Assembly: GCF_018131225.1 (NCBI RefSeq)
Contig: NZ_JAFCMM010000010.1
Coordinates: forward strand, 1-39,195
Reading direction: 5' to 3'
DNA: 39,195 nt
DNA from: Bradyrhizobium sp. U87765 SZCCT0048
Lineage (GTDB): Bacteria; Pseudomonadota; Alphaproteobacteria; Rhizobiales; Xanthobacteraceae
Of the stretch, positions 31,786 through 39,195 are shown piece after piece. How positions within the stretch are numbered: the first letter of the stretch is position 1; every line of letters begins with the position of its first letter. The notes under the pieces were generated by a model. The model was given only the letters and a program-made list of their open reading frames with translations. It was not told the origin of the DNA and did no database searches. The position numbers and the translations under genes were made by a program.

Positions 31786-32184
31786 TTAGAACACCGTGAA
31801 GAGAACTTCGCCGCCCACGTTCGCGTCGCGCGCGTCGTGGTCAGCCATGATTCCCTTCGGCGTGGAAAGCACTGAAATGCCGAGGCCGTTGTTGACGCGC
31901 GGCAGGTTCTTGACCGAGGCGTAGACGCGGCGACCGGGCTTGGACACCCGCTCGATCTCGCGGATCACCGGCTCGCCGTCGAAGTACTTCAGCTCGATCT
32001 CGAGCTCGCTGCGGCCCGACGGATGCTCGACGCTGGTGAAGCCACGGATGTAGCCTTCGCTCTTCAGCACTTCGAGCACGTTGGCGCGCATCTTCGAGCC
32101 GGGGGTCGAAACCTTCGACTTGCTGCGCAGCTGCGCATTGCGGATACGGGTGATCAGATCGCTGATCGGATCGTGCGTGGACAT
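31786..32184 (-). CDS. rpsH: 30S ribosomal protein S8
   Basis: 132 residues: MSTHDPISDLITRIRNAQLRSKSKVSTPGSKMRANVLEVLKSEGYI, with the C-terminal NGLGISVLSTPKGIMADHDARDANVGGEVLFTVF. It binds the central domain of 16S rRNA. In E. coli it represses the spc operon through the rplE leader; whether that occurs here is unknown. Confidence 0.99.
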   Translation of the reverse strand: MSTHDPISDLITRIRNAQLRSKSKVSTPGSKMRANVLEVLKSEGYIRGFTSVEHPSGRSELEIELKYFDGEPVIREIERVSKPGRRVYASVKNLPRVNNGLGISVLSTPKGIMADHDARDANVGGEVLFTVF

Positions 32185-32196
32185 CTGCGACCCTCC

Positions 32197-32502
32197 TTAC
32201 CAGCTCGACTTGACGAGGCCCGGAACCAGGCCCTTGGAGCCGAGTTCGCGCAGCGCGATACGGCTCAGCTTGTTCTTGCGATAGACCGAGCGCGGACGGC
32301 CGGTGACTTCGCAACGGTTGCGAATGCGGGTCGCCGACGAGTTGCGCGGCATCTCGGCAAGCTTCAGCGTCGCCGAGAAGCGCTCCTCGAGCGGCAATTC
32401 CTTGTCGGCGATGATCGCCTTCAGCCGGGCGCGCTTGGCGGCGGCATTCTTCGTCATCCGCCGACGCCGGTTGTTCTTTTCAATCGAACTCTTCTTCGCC
32501 AT
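32197..32502 (-). CDS. rpsN: 30S ribosomal protein S14 (zinc-independent form)
   Basis: 101 residues: MAKKSSIEKNNRRRRMTKN and NRCEVTGRPRSVYRKNKLSRIALRELG. Only one Cys remains where zinc-binding S14 carries two CxxC pairs, so this is the long C-minus form. It lies between rplE and rpsH as expected. Confidence 0.99.
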   Translation of the reverse strand: MAKKSSIEKNNRRRRMTKNAAAKRARLKAIIADKELPLEERFSATLKLAEMPRNSSATRIRNRCEVTGRPRSVYRKNKLSRIALRELGSKGLVPGLVKSSW

Positions 32503-32547
32503 ATCAGGCTCCTGAATTTCCGCGTTTGAGATCCTGGTAATCAGGTC

Positions 32548-33105
32548 TCACTGCCGGAAAGGGAAATTGAACGCGTTCAGCAACGCACGCGCTTCGTCAT
32601 CGGTCTTCGCAGTGGTGCAGACCGTGATATCCATGCCCCAGGTCTCGCCGGACTTGTCGTAGTCGATTTCCGGGAAGATCAGGTGCTCCTTGATGCCGAG
32701 CGAGTAGTTGCCACGGCCGTCGAAGCTCTTCGGGTTGAGACCACGGAAGTCGCGCACGCGCGGCAGCGCGATGTTCACCAGACGGTCGATGAACTCGTAC
32801 ATGCGCGCCTTGCGCAGCGTGACCTTGGCGCCGATCGGCTGGTTCTCGCGCAGCTTGAAGGTCGAAATCGCCATGCGCGACTTGGTCACGATGGGCTTCT
32901 GACCCGCGATCAGCGCGAGGTCGGCAGCGGCCAGTTCGACCTTCTTGCGGTCATTGACAGCCTCGCCGACGCCCATGTTGAGCACGACCTTGCTGAGGAC
33001 CGGCACCTGCATGACGTTGGCGTAGCCGAACTGCTCGGTCAGCTTGGCGCGGATTTCGCGGTCGTATTGCTCGCGCAGGCGCGGCACATAAACGGTCTCA
33101 GCCAT
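32548..33105 (-). CDS. rplE: 50S ribosomal protein L5
   Basis: 185 residues: MAETVYVPRLREQYDREIRAKLTEQFGYANVMQVPVLSKVVLNMGVGEA, then RDFRGLNPKSFDGRGNYSLGIKEHLIFPEIDYDK. L5 binds 5S rRNA and contacts S13 across the subunit bridge. Its ATG lies inside the end of rplX, an eight-base overlap that indicates translational coupling. Confidence 0.99.
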   Translation of the reverse strand: MAETVYVPRLREQYDREIRAKLTEQFGYANVMQVPVLSKVVLNMGVGEAVNDRKKVELAAADLALIAGQKPIVTKSRMAISTFKLRENQPIGAKVTLRKARMYEFIDRLVNIALPRVRDFRGLNPKSFDGRGNYSLGIKEHLIFPEIDYDKSGETWGMDITVCTTAKTDDEARALLNAFNFPFRQ

Positions 33106-33412
33106 CGATCTCAGCTCCCGTGCGCTTGGCGACGCGCACCTTCTTGCCGTCCGCCAGGACCTTGAAGCCGACGCGGGTCGGCTTGCCGTCCTTGGCGACG
33201 AGCGCGATGTTGGACAGGTGGATCGGCGCCTCCTTGGAGATGATGCCGCCTTCCTGCGTCTGGCTCTGCTTCTGGTGGCGCTTCACGAGGTTGACGCCGC
33301 GCACCAAGGCGCGGTCCTCGCTCGGACGCACCTCGAACACCTCGCCGGTGCGACCCTTGTCGCGGCCCGACAGGACAATGACCTTGTCGCCCTTCCGGAT
33401 CTTGGCAGCCAT
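33098..33412 (-). CDS. rplX: 50S ribosomal protein L24
   Basis: 104 residues: MAAKIRKGDKVIVLSGRDKGRTGEVFEVRPSEDRALVRGVNLVKRHQKQSQ, a KOW-motif protein that initiates large-subunit assembly. The ATG at 33412 overlaps the rplN stop by one base (TGATG), and its own stop lies within rplE. Confidence 0.99.
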   Translation of the reverse strand: MAAKIRKGDKVIVLSGRDKGRTGEVFEVRPSEDRALVRGVNLVKRHQKQSQTQEGGIISKEAPIHLSNIALVAKDGKPTRVGFKVLADGKKVRVAKRTGAEIDG

Positions 33413-33780
33413 CACAGCACCTCCGGCGCGAGCGAAATGATCTTCATGTGGTTCTTGGCGCGCAGCTCGCGCGGCACCGGTCCGAAGATACGGGTGCCGA
33501 CCGGCTCCGACTGGTTGTTGACCAGCACGGCAGCGTTGCGGTCGAAACGAATGACGGAGCCGTCGGGGCGGCGGATATCCTTCGCCACGCGCACGACGAC
33601 CGCCTTCATGACGTCGCCCTTCTTCACCTTGCCACGCGGAATGGCTTCCTTGACGGACACGACGATAATGTCGCCGACGGTCGCATAACGGCGCTTGGAA
33701 CCACCAAGCACCTTGATGCACATGACACGGCGCGCGCCTGAATTATCGGCCACGTCGAGGTTGGTCTGCATCTGGATCAT
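33412..33780 (-). CDS. rplN: 50S ribosomal protein L14
   Basis: 122 residues: MIQMQTNLDVADNSGARRVMCIKVLGGSKRRYATVGDIIVVSVKEAIP, the universal L14 fold, with RIFGPVPRELRAKNHMKIISLAPEVL at the end. It is the first gene of the spc-type block, 39 bp after rpsQ. Confidence 0.99.
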   Translation of the reverse strand: MIQMQTNLDVADNSGARRVMCIKVLGGSKRRYATVGDIIVVSVKEAIPRGKVKKGDVMKAVVVRVAKDIRRPDGSVIRFDRNAAVLVNNQSEPVGTRIFGPVPRELRAKNHMKIISLAPEVL

Positions 33781-33819
33781 TGATGCACCTCGTCCTCTTC
33801 TTTATGCGCGGAACTGCGC

Positions 33820-34065
33820 TTAAGCTGTTTTCTTTTCGCCCTGGACGACTGTCCAGCGCTTCAACTTGGAGATCGGCTTGCTCTCTTCGATCCACACCTG
33901 GTCGCCGATCGAGAACTGATTGTTCTCGTCATGGGCGTGGTAGTTCTTCGAGCGCCGGATCGTCTTCTTGTAGATCGGATGCGTGAAGCGGCGGTCAACG
34001 CGCACCACAATCGTCTTGTCCTGCTTGTTGCTGACGACGACGCCCTGCAGAGTTCGTTTCGGCAT
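33820..34065 (-). CDS. rpsQ: 30S ribosomal protein S17
   Basis: 81 residues from the ATG at 34065: MPKRTLQGVVVSNKQDKTIVVRVDRRFTHPIYKKTIRRSKNYHAHDE, the OB-fold S17 that binds 16S helix 11. A longer in-frame reading to 34164 overlaps rpmC and was rejected. Confidence 0.99.
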   Translation of the reverse strand: MPKRTLQGVVVSNKQDKTIVVRVDRRFTHPIYKKTIRRSKNYHAHDENNQFSIGDQVWIEESKPISKLKRWTVVQGEKKTA

Positions 34066-34075
34066 CTTCGGCCCC

Positions 34076-34282
34076 TTACTTCGTCTTCGCGCGCTTCTGC
34101 GCGGCGATGGTCTTGACGCGAGCGATGTCGCGACGGGCCTCGCGCAGACGCGAGGTGTTTTCAAGCTGACCTGTGGCGCGCTGGAAGCGCAGGTTGAAGC
34201 GCTCCTTCTTCAGCTTGACGATCTCGTCATCCATCTGGTCGGCGCTCATCGCGCGGATGTCGGCGGGTTTCAGTTCGGCCAT
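34076..34282 (-). CDS. rpmC: 50S ribosomal protein L29
   Basis: 68 residues from the ATG at 34282: MAELKPADIRAMSADQMDDEIVKLKKERFNLRFQRATGQLENTSRLREARRDIARVKT, a helical hairpin at the tunnel exit next to L23 and part of the trigger-factor/SRP docking site. It is packed 10 bp from both neighbours. Confidence 0.99.
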   Translation of the reverse strand: MAELKPADIRAMSADQMDDEIVKLKKERFNLRFQRATGQLENTSRLREARRDIARVKTIAAQKRAKTK

Positions 34283-34292
34283 GGCTAGATCC

Positions 34293-34706
34293 TCACTCCG
34301 CGATGCGCGCAACGAAGCGCGTCTTGATCGGCAGCTTGGCAGCAGCCAGGGTCAGCGCCTCACGCGCCGTCTGGTTGGTGACGCCGTCGATCTCGAACAG
34401 GATGCGGCCCGGCTTGACGCGCGCGACCCACAATTCCGGCGACCCCTTGCCGGAGCCCATGCGCACTTCGGCGGGCTTCTTCGACACGGGAAGATCCGGG
34501 AAAACACGGATCCAGACGCGGCCGGCGCGCTTCATATGACGCGTCAGGGCGCGGCGAGCCGCCTCGATCTGACGCGCGGTGACCCGCTCCGGCTCCATCG
34601 CCTTCAGGCCGAACTGGCCGAACGACAGGGTCGCGCCGGACGACGCGACGCCGTGGATACGGCCCTTGTGCGCCTTGCGAAACTTCGTGCGCTTTGGTTG
34701 CAACAT
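34293..34706 (-). CDS. rplP: 50S ribosomal protein L16
   Basis: 137 residues: MLQPKRTKFRKAHKGRIHGVASSGATLSFGQFGLKAMEPERVTARQIEAARRALTRHMKRAGRVWIRVFPDLPVSKKPAEVRMGSGKG, the normal L16 with the conserved MGSGKG loop near the A-site tRNA. Confidence 0.99.
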   Translation of the reverse strand: MLQPKRTKFRKAHKGRIHGVASSGATLSFGQFGLKAMEPERVTARQIEAARRALTRHMKRAGRVWIRVFPDLPVSKKPAEVRMGSGKGSPELWVARVKPGRILFEIDGVTNQTAREALTLAAAKLPIKTRFVARIAE

Positions 34707-34745
34707 GGTCTTGTTCCTGGCTTACGCCTTCATGCCTTATTCAAA

Positions 34746-35447
34746 TCAGGCCGCATCGCGACGCGAACGGGGCGCGCTCTCGCCTTCCGCCTGTCGCTTG
34801 TCCTGGGCCATCGGATCGTGCTCGAGGATCTCACCCTTGAAGATCCACACCTTCACGCCGCAGGTACCGAACGTGGTGAAGGCGGTGGCGACGCCGTAAT
34901 CGACGTCGGCGCGCAGCGTATGCAGCGGCACGCGGCCTTCACGGTACCACTCCATGCGGGCGATCTCGGCGCCGCCGAGACGGCCGGAGCAATTGATGCG
35001 GATGCCTTCGGCACCGAGGCGCATCGCCGACTGCACGGCGCGCTTCATCGCGCGACGGAACGCGACGCGGCGCTCGAGCTGCTGGGCGATCGACTCGGCG
35101 ACCAGGGTCGCGTCGAGCTCGGGCTTGCGGATCTCGACGATGTTGAGAACCACGTCCGACTCGGTGATCTCCGCAATCTTCTTGCGCAGCTTGTCGATGT
35201 CGGCGCCCTTCTTGCCGATCACCACGCCCGGGCGAGCCGAGTGAATGGTGACGCGGCACTTCTTGTGCGGACGCTCGATCACGATGCGCGCCACAGCCGC
35301 CTGCTTGAGCTCCTTGTGGAGCAGCTCGCGGATGCGGACGTCCTCGTGCAGCAGCTTGCCGTACTCGGCCTTGTTGGCGAACCAGCGCGAGTCCCACGTA
35401 CGGTTGATGCCGAGACGCAGCCCGATCGGATTGATCTTCTGACCCAT
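34746..35447 (-). CDS. rpsC: 30S ribosomal protein S3
   Basis: 233 residues: MGQKINPIGLRLGINRTWDSRWFANKAEYGKLLHEDVRIRELL, a KH domain with PGVVIGKKGADIDKLRKKI, and the C-terminal SGRLGGAEIARMEWYREGRVPLHTLRADVDYG. It forms part of the mRNA entry channel and helicase. Confidence 0.99.
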   Translation of the reverse strand: MGQKINPIGLRLGINRTWDSRWFANKAEYGKLLHEDVRIRELLHKELKQAAVARIVIERPHKKCRVTIHSARPGVVIGKKGADIDKLRKKIAEITESDVVLNIVEIRKPELDATLVAESIAQQLERRVAFRRAMKRAVQSAMRLGAEGIRINCSGRLGGAEIARMEWYREGRVPLHTLRADVDYGVATAFTTFGTCGVKVWIFKGEILEHDPMAQDKRQAEGESAPRSRRDAA

Positions 35448-35468
35448 CGTTTTCTCCTGCGCCTTCGA

Positions 35469-35849
35469 TTAAGCGCTCGCCTCGACCTGACGAACAACGA
35501 TCGTCAGCTGCGAGAACGGTTTGAACACACGTCCCGAACGGCCGCGGCCGCGCGGAGCGAAACGCTTCATCACAATGCCCTTGCCGACATGCGCCTGGGC
35601 GACGATGAGATCGTCGACCTCGAGGTCATGGTTGTTCTCGGCGTTCGCGATCGCCGACTCCAGGCACTTCTTGACGTCGACCGAGATCCGCTTGCGCGAG
35701 AACTGAAGGTCGGCGAGCGCAGACGACACCTTCTTGCCGCGGATCATGGCCGCAACGAGATTGAGCTTCTGCGGGCTCACCCGCAGCATCCGGGCGACCG
35801 CCTTGGCCTCGTTATCGGGGAGGCTCCGTTCGCGCTTTGGTTTGCTCAT
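35469..35849 (-). CDS. rplV: 50S ribosomal protein L22
   Basis: 126 residues: ARMLRVSPQKLNLVAAMIRGKKVSSALADLQFSRKRIS and the tunnel-lining C-terminal loop FAPRGRGRSGRVFKPFSQLTIVV. L22 loop changes can affect macrolide response; nothing unusual is visible here. Confidence 0.99.
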   Translation of the reverse strand: MSKPKRERSLPDNEAKAVARMLRVSPQKLNLVAAMIRGKKVSSALADLQFSRKRISVDVKKCLESAIANAENNHDLEVDDLIVAQAHVGKGIVMKRFAPRGRGRSGRVFKPFSQLTIVVRQVEASA

Positions 35850-35859
35850 GACCTAATCC

Positions 35860-36138
35860 TCAAGCCTTCTTGGCTTTCTTGTCGCCCGAATGGCCATGGA
35901 AGGTCCGGGTCGGCGAGAACTCGCCGAACTTGTGACCGACCATTTCCTCGTTCACGGCGACCGGAACGTGCTTCTGACCGTTGTACACGCCGAACGTCAG
36001 ACCGACGAACTGCGGCAGGATCGTCGAGCGACGGCTCCAGATCTTGATGACATCGTGACGACCGGACGCCCGGGCCGCATCTGCCTTCTTGAGCAGCGAT
36101 GCCTCGACGAACGGGCCTTTCCAGACGGAACGAACCAT
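35860..36138 (-). CDS. rpsS: 30S ribosomal protein S19
   Basis: 92 residues: [60 protein letters not shown] and [25 protein letters not shown]. It sits at the head of the small subunit with S13. Length and order are normal. Confidence 0.99.
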
Positions 36139-36150
36139 GGCGTGCGATCC

Positions 36151-36984
<834 letters not shown>

Positions 36985-36996
36985 CGTCGTACCGCC

Positions 36997-37293
36997 TTAC
37001 AGTCCGGTCGTAACGTCGATGCGGTGGCCCTCTTCCAGGGTCACGACCGCACGCTTGGAGTCCGACTGCGTGCCGAAGGTGCCGCGGAAGACCTTGGTCT
37101 TGCCCTTGCGCACGATCGTGTTCACGCTCTTGACCTTGACGTCGAACAGCTTCTCGACCGCTTCCTTGATCTGCGGCTTCGTCGCCTTCGTCGCCACCTT
37201 GAACACAACCTTGTTGTGCTCGGAGACAGTCGTCGCCTTTTCGGTGATGACCGGAGCGACGATCACATCGTAATGCTTCGCATCAATCGTCAT
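36997..37293 (-). CDS. rplW: 50S ribosomal protein L23
   Basis: 98 residues: DAKHYDVIVAPVITEKATTVSEHNKVVFKVATKATKPQIKEAVEKLFDVKVKSVNT, the L23 fold that docks trigger factor and SRP. The ATG overlaps the rplD stop by four bases (ATGA). Confidence 0.99.
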   Translation of the reverse strand: MTIDAKHYDVIVAPVITEKATTVSEHNKVVFKVATKATKPQIKEAVEKLFDVKVKSVNTIVRKGKTKVFRGTFGTQSDSKRAVVTLEEGHRIDVTTGL

Positions 37294-37910
37294 TTGAAGC
37301 GCGCCTCCAGCGCATCGACTGCAGCCTTCGTCAGCACCAGCTTCTGACGGCGCAGAATGTCGTAGACGTTGATGCCCTGGATCGGCAGCACGTCGATGTT
37401 CGGAATGTTGCGCGCAGCAGCCGCGAACCCGTTGTTCACCTCGGCGCCGTCGATGATCAGCGCGCTGGTCAGGCCGAGGCCCGAGAAGTGACCGCTGAGA
37501 ACCTTGGTCTTGGCGTCCTTGAGTTCGGCGCTGTCGAGCACGATCAGGCCGCCGTCCTTGGCCTTGGCCGAAAGGGCGTGCTTGAGCGCCAGCGCACGCA
37601 CCTTCTTGGGCAGGTCGAACGCATGGCTGCGCACGACCGGACCGAAGGCACGGCCACCGCCGCGGAACTGCGGCACGCGGGCCGAACCGTGACGGGCGCC
37701 GCCGGTGCCCTTCTGCTTGTACATCTTCTTGCCGGTGCGCCAGACTTCGGCGCGCCCCTTGGTCTTGTGGGTGCCGGCCTGGCGCTTGGCGAGCTGCCAG
37801 GTGATGCAGCGCTGGATCAAATCGGTGCGCGGCTCGAGACCGAAGATCTCGTCCGACAGCTGCACCGAACCGGCAGCCTTACCCTCGAGCGTGGTGACGT
37901 TCAGTTCCAT
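37290..37910 (-). CDS. rplD: 50S ribosomal protein L4
   Basis: 206 residues from the ATG at 37910: MELNVTTLEGKAAGSVQLSDEIFGLEPRTDLIQRCITWQLAKRQAGTHKTKGRAEVWRTGKKMYKQKGTGGARHGSARVPQFRGGGRAFGP. L4 lines the exit tunnel. In E. coli it also represses the S10 operon by acting on a leader hairpin; a comparable control here is not shown. Confidence 0.99.
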   Translation of the reverse strand: MELNVTTLEGKAAGSVQLSDEIFGLEPRTDLIQRCITWQLAKRQAGTHKTKGRAEVWRTGKKMYKQKGTGGARHGSARVPQFRGGGRAFGPVVRSHAFDLPKKVRALALKHALSAKAKDGGLIVLDSAELKDAKTKVLSGHFSGLGLTSALIIDGAEVNNGFAAAARNIPNIDVLPIQGINVYDILRRQKLVLTKAAVDALEARFK

Positions 37911-37911
37911 G

Positions 37912-38637
37912 TCACACGCCCTCCTTCTCGGCTGCCGCTTCCGCAGGAGCAGCCTCACCATTGATCACCTTGAACTTGCCGGGCTTCGGCGCGTCCTTCG
38001 GCAGCGGCTTCTTCACGGCGTCACGCACCGTGATCCAGCCGCCCTTCGAACCGGGCACCGCGCCTTCGACCAGCACGAGACCGCGCTGGACATCGGTCTG
38101 GACGACGCGCAGGTTCAGCGTGGTGATGCGATCGACGCCCATGTGGCCGGGCATCTTCTTGTTCTTGAAGGTCTTGCCCGGGTCCTGACGGCCACCGGTC
38201 GAACCGATCGAACGATGCGAAACCGACACACCGTGCGTGGCGCGCAGACCGCCGAAGTTCCAGCGCTTCATACCGCCGGCGAAACCCTTACCGACCGAGG
38301 TGCCGGTGACGTCGACGAACTGGCCGACGACGAAGTGATCGGCCTTGATCTCGGCGCCGACCGGGAGCAGCGCGTCCTCGGACACGCGGAACTCGGCGAC
38401 CTTGCGCTTCGGCTCGACCTTGGCGACAGCGAACTGGCCGCGCTCCGCCTTCGGCAGATAAACGGTCTTGCGGGCGCCGGAGCCGAGCTGCAGCGCGACG
38501 TAGCCGTTCTTGTCCTTGGTGCGGTGGCCGAGCACCTGGCAGTTGCTCAACTTCAGCACTGTCACGGGGATGTGCTCGCCGGTCTCCGTAAAGACCCGCG
38601 TCATCCCGACCTTCTGAGCGATCACTCCGGAACGCAT
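37912..38637 (-). CDS. rplC: 50S ribosomal protein L3
   Basis: 241 residues: MRSGVIAQKVGMTRVFTETGEHIPVTVLKLSNCQVLGHRTKDKNGYVALQLG and GSTGGRQDPGKTFKNKKMPGHMG near the peptidyl-transferase centre. It has an Ala/Glu-rich C-terminal tail (EAAPAEAAAEKEGV). Its stop is one base from the rplD start. Confidence 0.99.
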   Translation of the reverse strand: MRSGVIAQKVGMTRVFTETGEHIPVTVLKLSNCQVLGHRTKDKNGYVALQLGSGARKTVYLPKAERGQFAVAKVEPKRKVAEFRVSEDALLPVGAEIKADHFVVGQFVDVTGTSVGKGFAGGMKRWNFGGLRATHGVSVSHRSIGSTGGRQDPGKTFKNKKMPGHMGVDRITTLNLRVVQTDVQRGLVLVEGAVPGSKGGWITVRDAVKKPLPKDAPKPGKFKVINGEAAPAEAAAEKEGV

Positions 38638-38681
38638 TGGCGTTCTTCCTATCTCTTCGTCCGAACGAATGGACTTTGAAC

Positions 38682-38990
38682 TTACAGCTTGATTTCGACG
38701 TCAACGCCGGCGGCGAGGTCGAGCTTCATCAGCGCATCGACCGTCTGCGGCGTCGGATCGACGATGTCGAGCAGGCGCTTGTGGGTACGCATCTCGAACT
38801 GCTCGCGGCTCTTCTTGTCGACGTGCGGCGAACGGTTGACGGTGAACTTCTCGATGCGGGTCGGCAGCGGAATCGGCCCACGCACCTGGGCGCCGGTCCG
38901 CTTCGCCGTATTCACGATCTCGCGGGTCGACGTATCGAGAATGCGATGGTCGAACGCTTTGAGACGGATGCGGATATTTTGGCCGTTCAT
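38682..38990 (-). CDS. rpsJ: 30S ribosomal protein S10
   Basis: 102 residues from the ATG at 38990: [80 protein letters not shown]10 (NusE) also takes part in transcription antitermination with NusB. It is the first gene of the S10 block after tuf. Confidence 0.99.
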
Positions 38991-39055
38991 TGCCGTTGTC
39001 TCTCTGTTTGTCATCGCCCGGTCAGAGCGATCCAGTAATTCGTCAGTCGTGATAC

Positions 39056-39106
39056 GTAACCCGCGACCTCGCGGATTACTGGGCGCCCCGCCTTGCGGCG
39101 GGGCGC
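39056..39106 (-). other. Two hairpins in the tuf-rpsJ spacer
   Basis: After tuf the minus-strand transcript can form GCGCCCCGCC-GCAA-GGCGGGGCGC (39106-39083), a 10-bp stem capped by a GNRA-type tetraloop. A second stem follows, GTAATCCGC/GCGGGTTAC (39079-39056), which closes fully only as RNA of this strand through a G-U pair. No U-tract follows either. They could protect the tuf 3' end or modulate entry into the S10 block. Confidence 0.6.
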
Positions 39107-39118
39107 GACAGGATTGCT

Positions 39119-39195
39119 TTACTCGATGATCGAAGCGACGACGCCGGCGCCGACAGTACGGCCGCCTTCACGGATGGCGAAGCGCAGCTTCTCTT
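39119..39195 (-). CDS. tuf: Elongation factor Tu, C-terminal end
   Basis: The last 24 codons plus stop of a minus-strand gene entering from the right edge: [24 protein letters not shown], the invariant end of EF-Tu domain 3. EF-Tu delivers aminoacyl-tRNA to the ribosome as a GTP complex. Its place directly upstream of rpsJ is the usual str-to-S10 junction. Confidence 0.97.

Overview
The window looks like a chromosomal segment of a high-GC alphaproteobacterium of the order Hyphomicrobiales, most likely the Bradyrhizobium/Rhodopseudomonas/Afipia group. The grounds are the two Porin_2-type porins with the mature N-terminus ADLPVKAKAVEYVKIC, the alphaproteobacterial S10-spc-alpha order that runs secY-adk-rpsM with no rpmJ, an ATP12-type F1-ATPase chaperone, and an intergenic palindrome that reads MPGLVPGI when translated, a hallmark of Bradyrhizobium-type REP elements. 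Taxonomy is inference; no rRNA or tRNA gene is present.

Left part (1-17130), short mixed operons, mostly on the minus strand: the 5' end of pccB; a multi-spanning membrane protein; a SnoaL/NTF2-like protein; a Tat-exported amidohydrolase divergent from a MerR regulator; an ECF sigma factor with a SnoaL-like tail coupled to a small monooxygenase-fold protein; a 14-TM MFS exporter convergent with a class D beta-lactamase homologue; fliK with an FlhB C-terminal-like gene; an ATP12 chaperone, a small Pro-rich secreted protein and an RluC-type pseudouridine synthase; a secreted esterase; an unknown conserved protein; and a TPR protein, rarA and degP in one direction.

Middle (17131-24263): a 1.08 kb gene-poor stretch, two tandem paralogous porins each closed by a terminator with the same stem, a divergent HxlR regulator/quinone oxidoreductase pair with a dyad between them, and an SDR oxidoreductase.

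Right part (24238-39195): one long minus-strand translation cluster. In transcription order it is tuf (3' end only), rpsJ-rplC-rplD-rplW-rplB-rpsS-rplV-rpsC-rplP-rpmC-rpsQ, rplN-rplX-rplE-rpsN-rpsH-rplF-rplR-rpsE-rpmD-rplO-secY-adk, rpsM-rpsK-rpoA-rplQ, ending in a strong intrinsic terminator. Several spacers hold hairpins, a REP-like palindrome or tandem repeats.

The points most worth a second look are active-site substitutions in otherwise well-preserved enzymes (OXA-like Ser78 to Ala; amidohydrolase His to Gln and Asp to Ala), an adenylate kinase carrying a histone-H1-like Lys/Ala tail of about 140 residues inside the ribosomal cluster, a textbook MerR-type promoter dyad facing the amidohydrolase, and a terminator-like hairpin with a U-tract between rpsK and rpoA. 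I found no CRISPR array, insertion sequence, prophage or defence island, and no clearly new multi-gene system.
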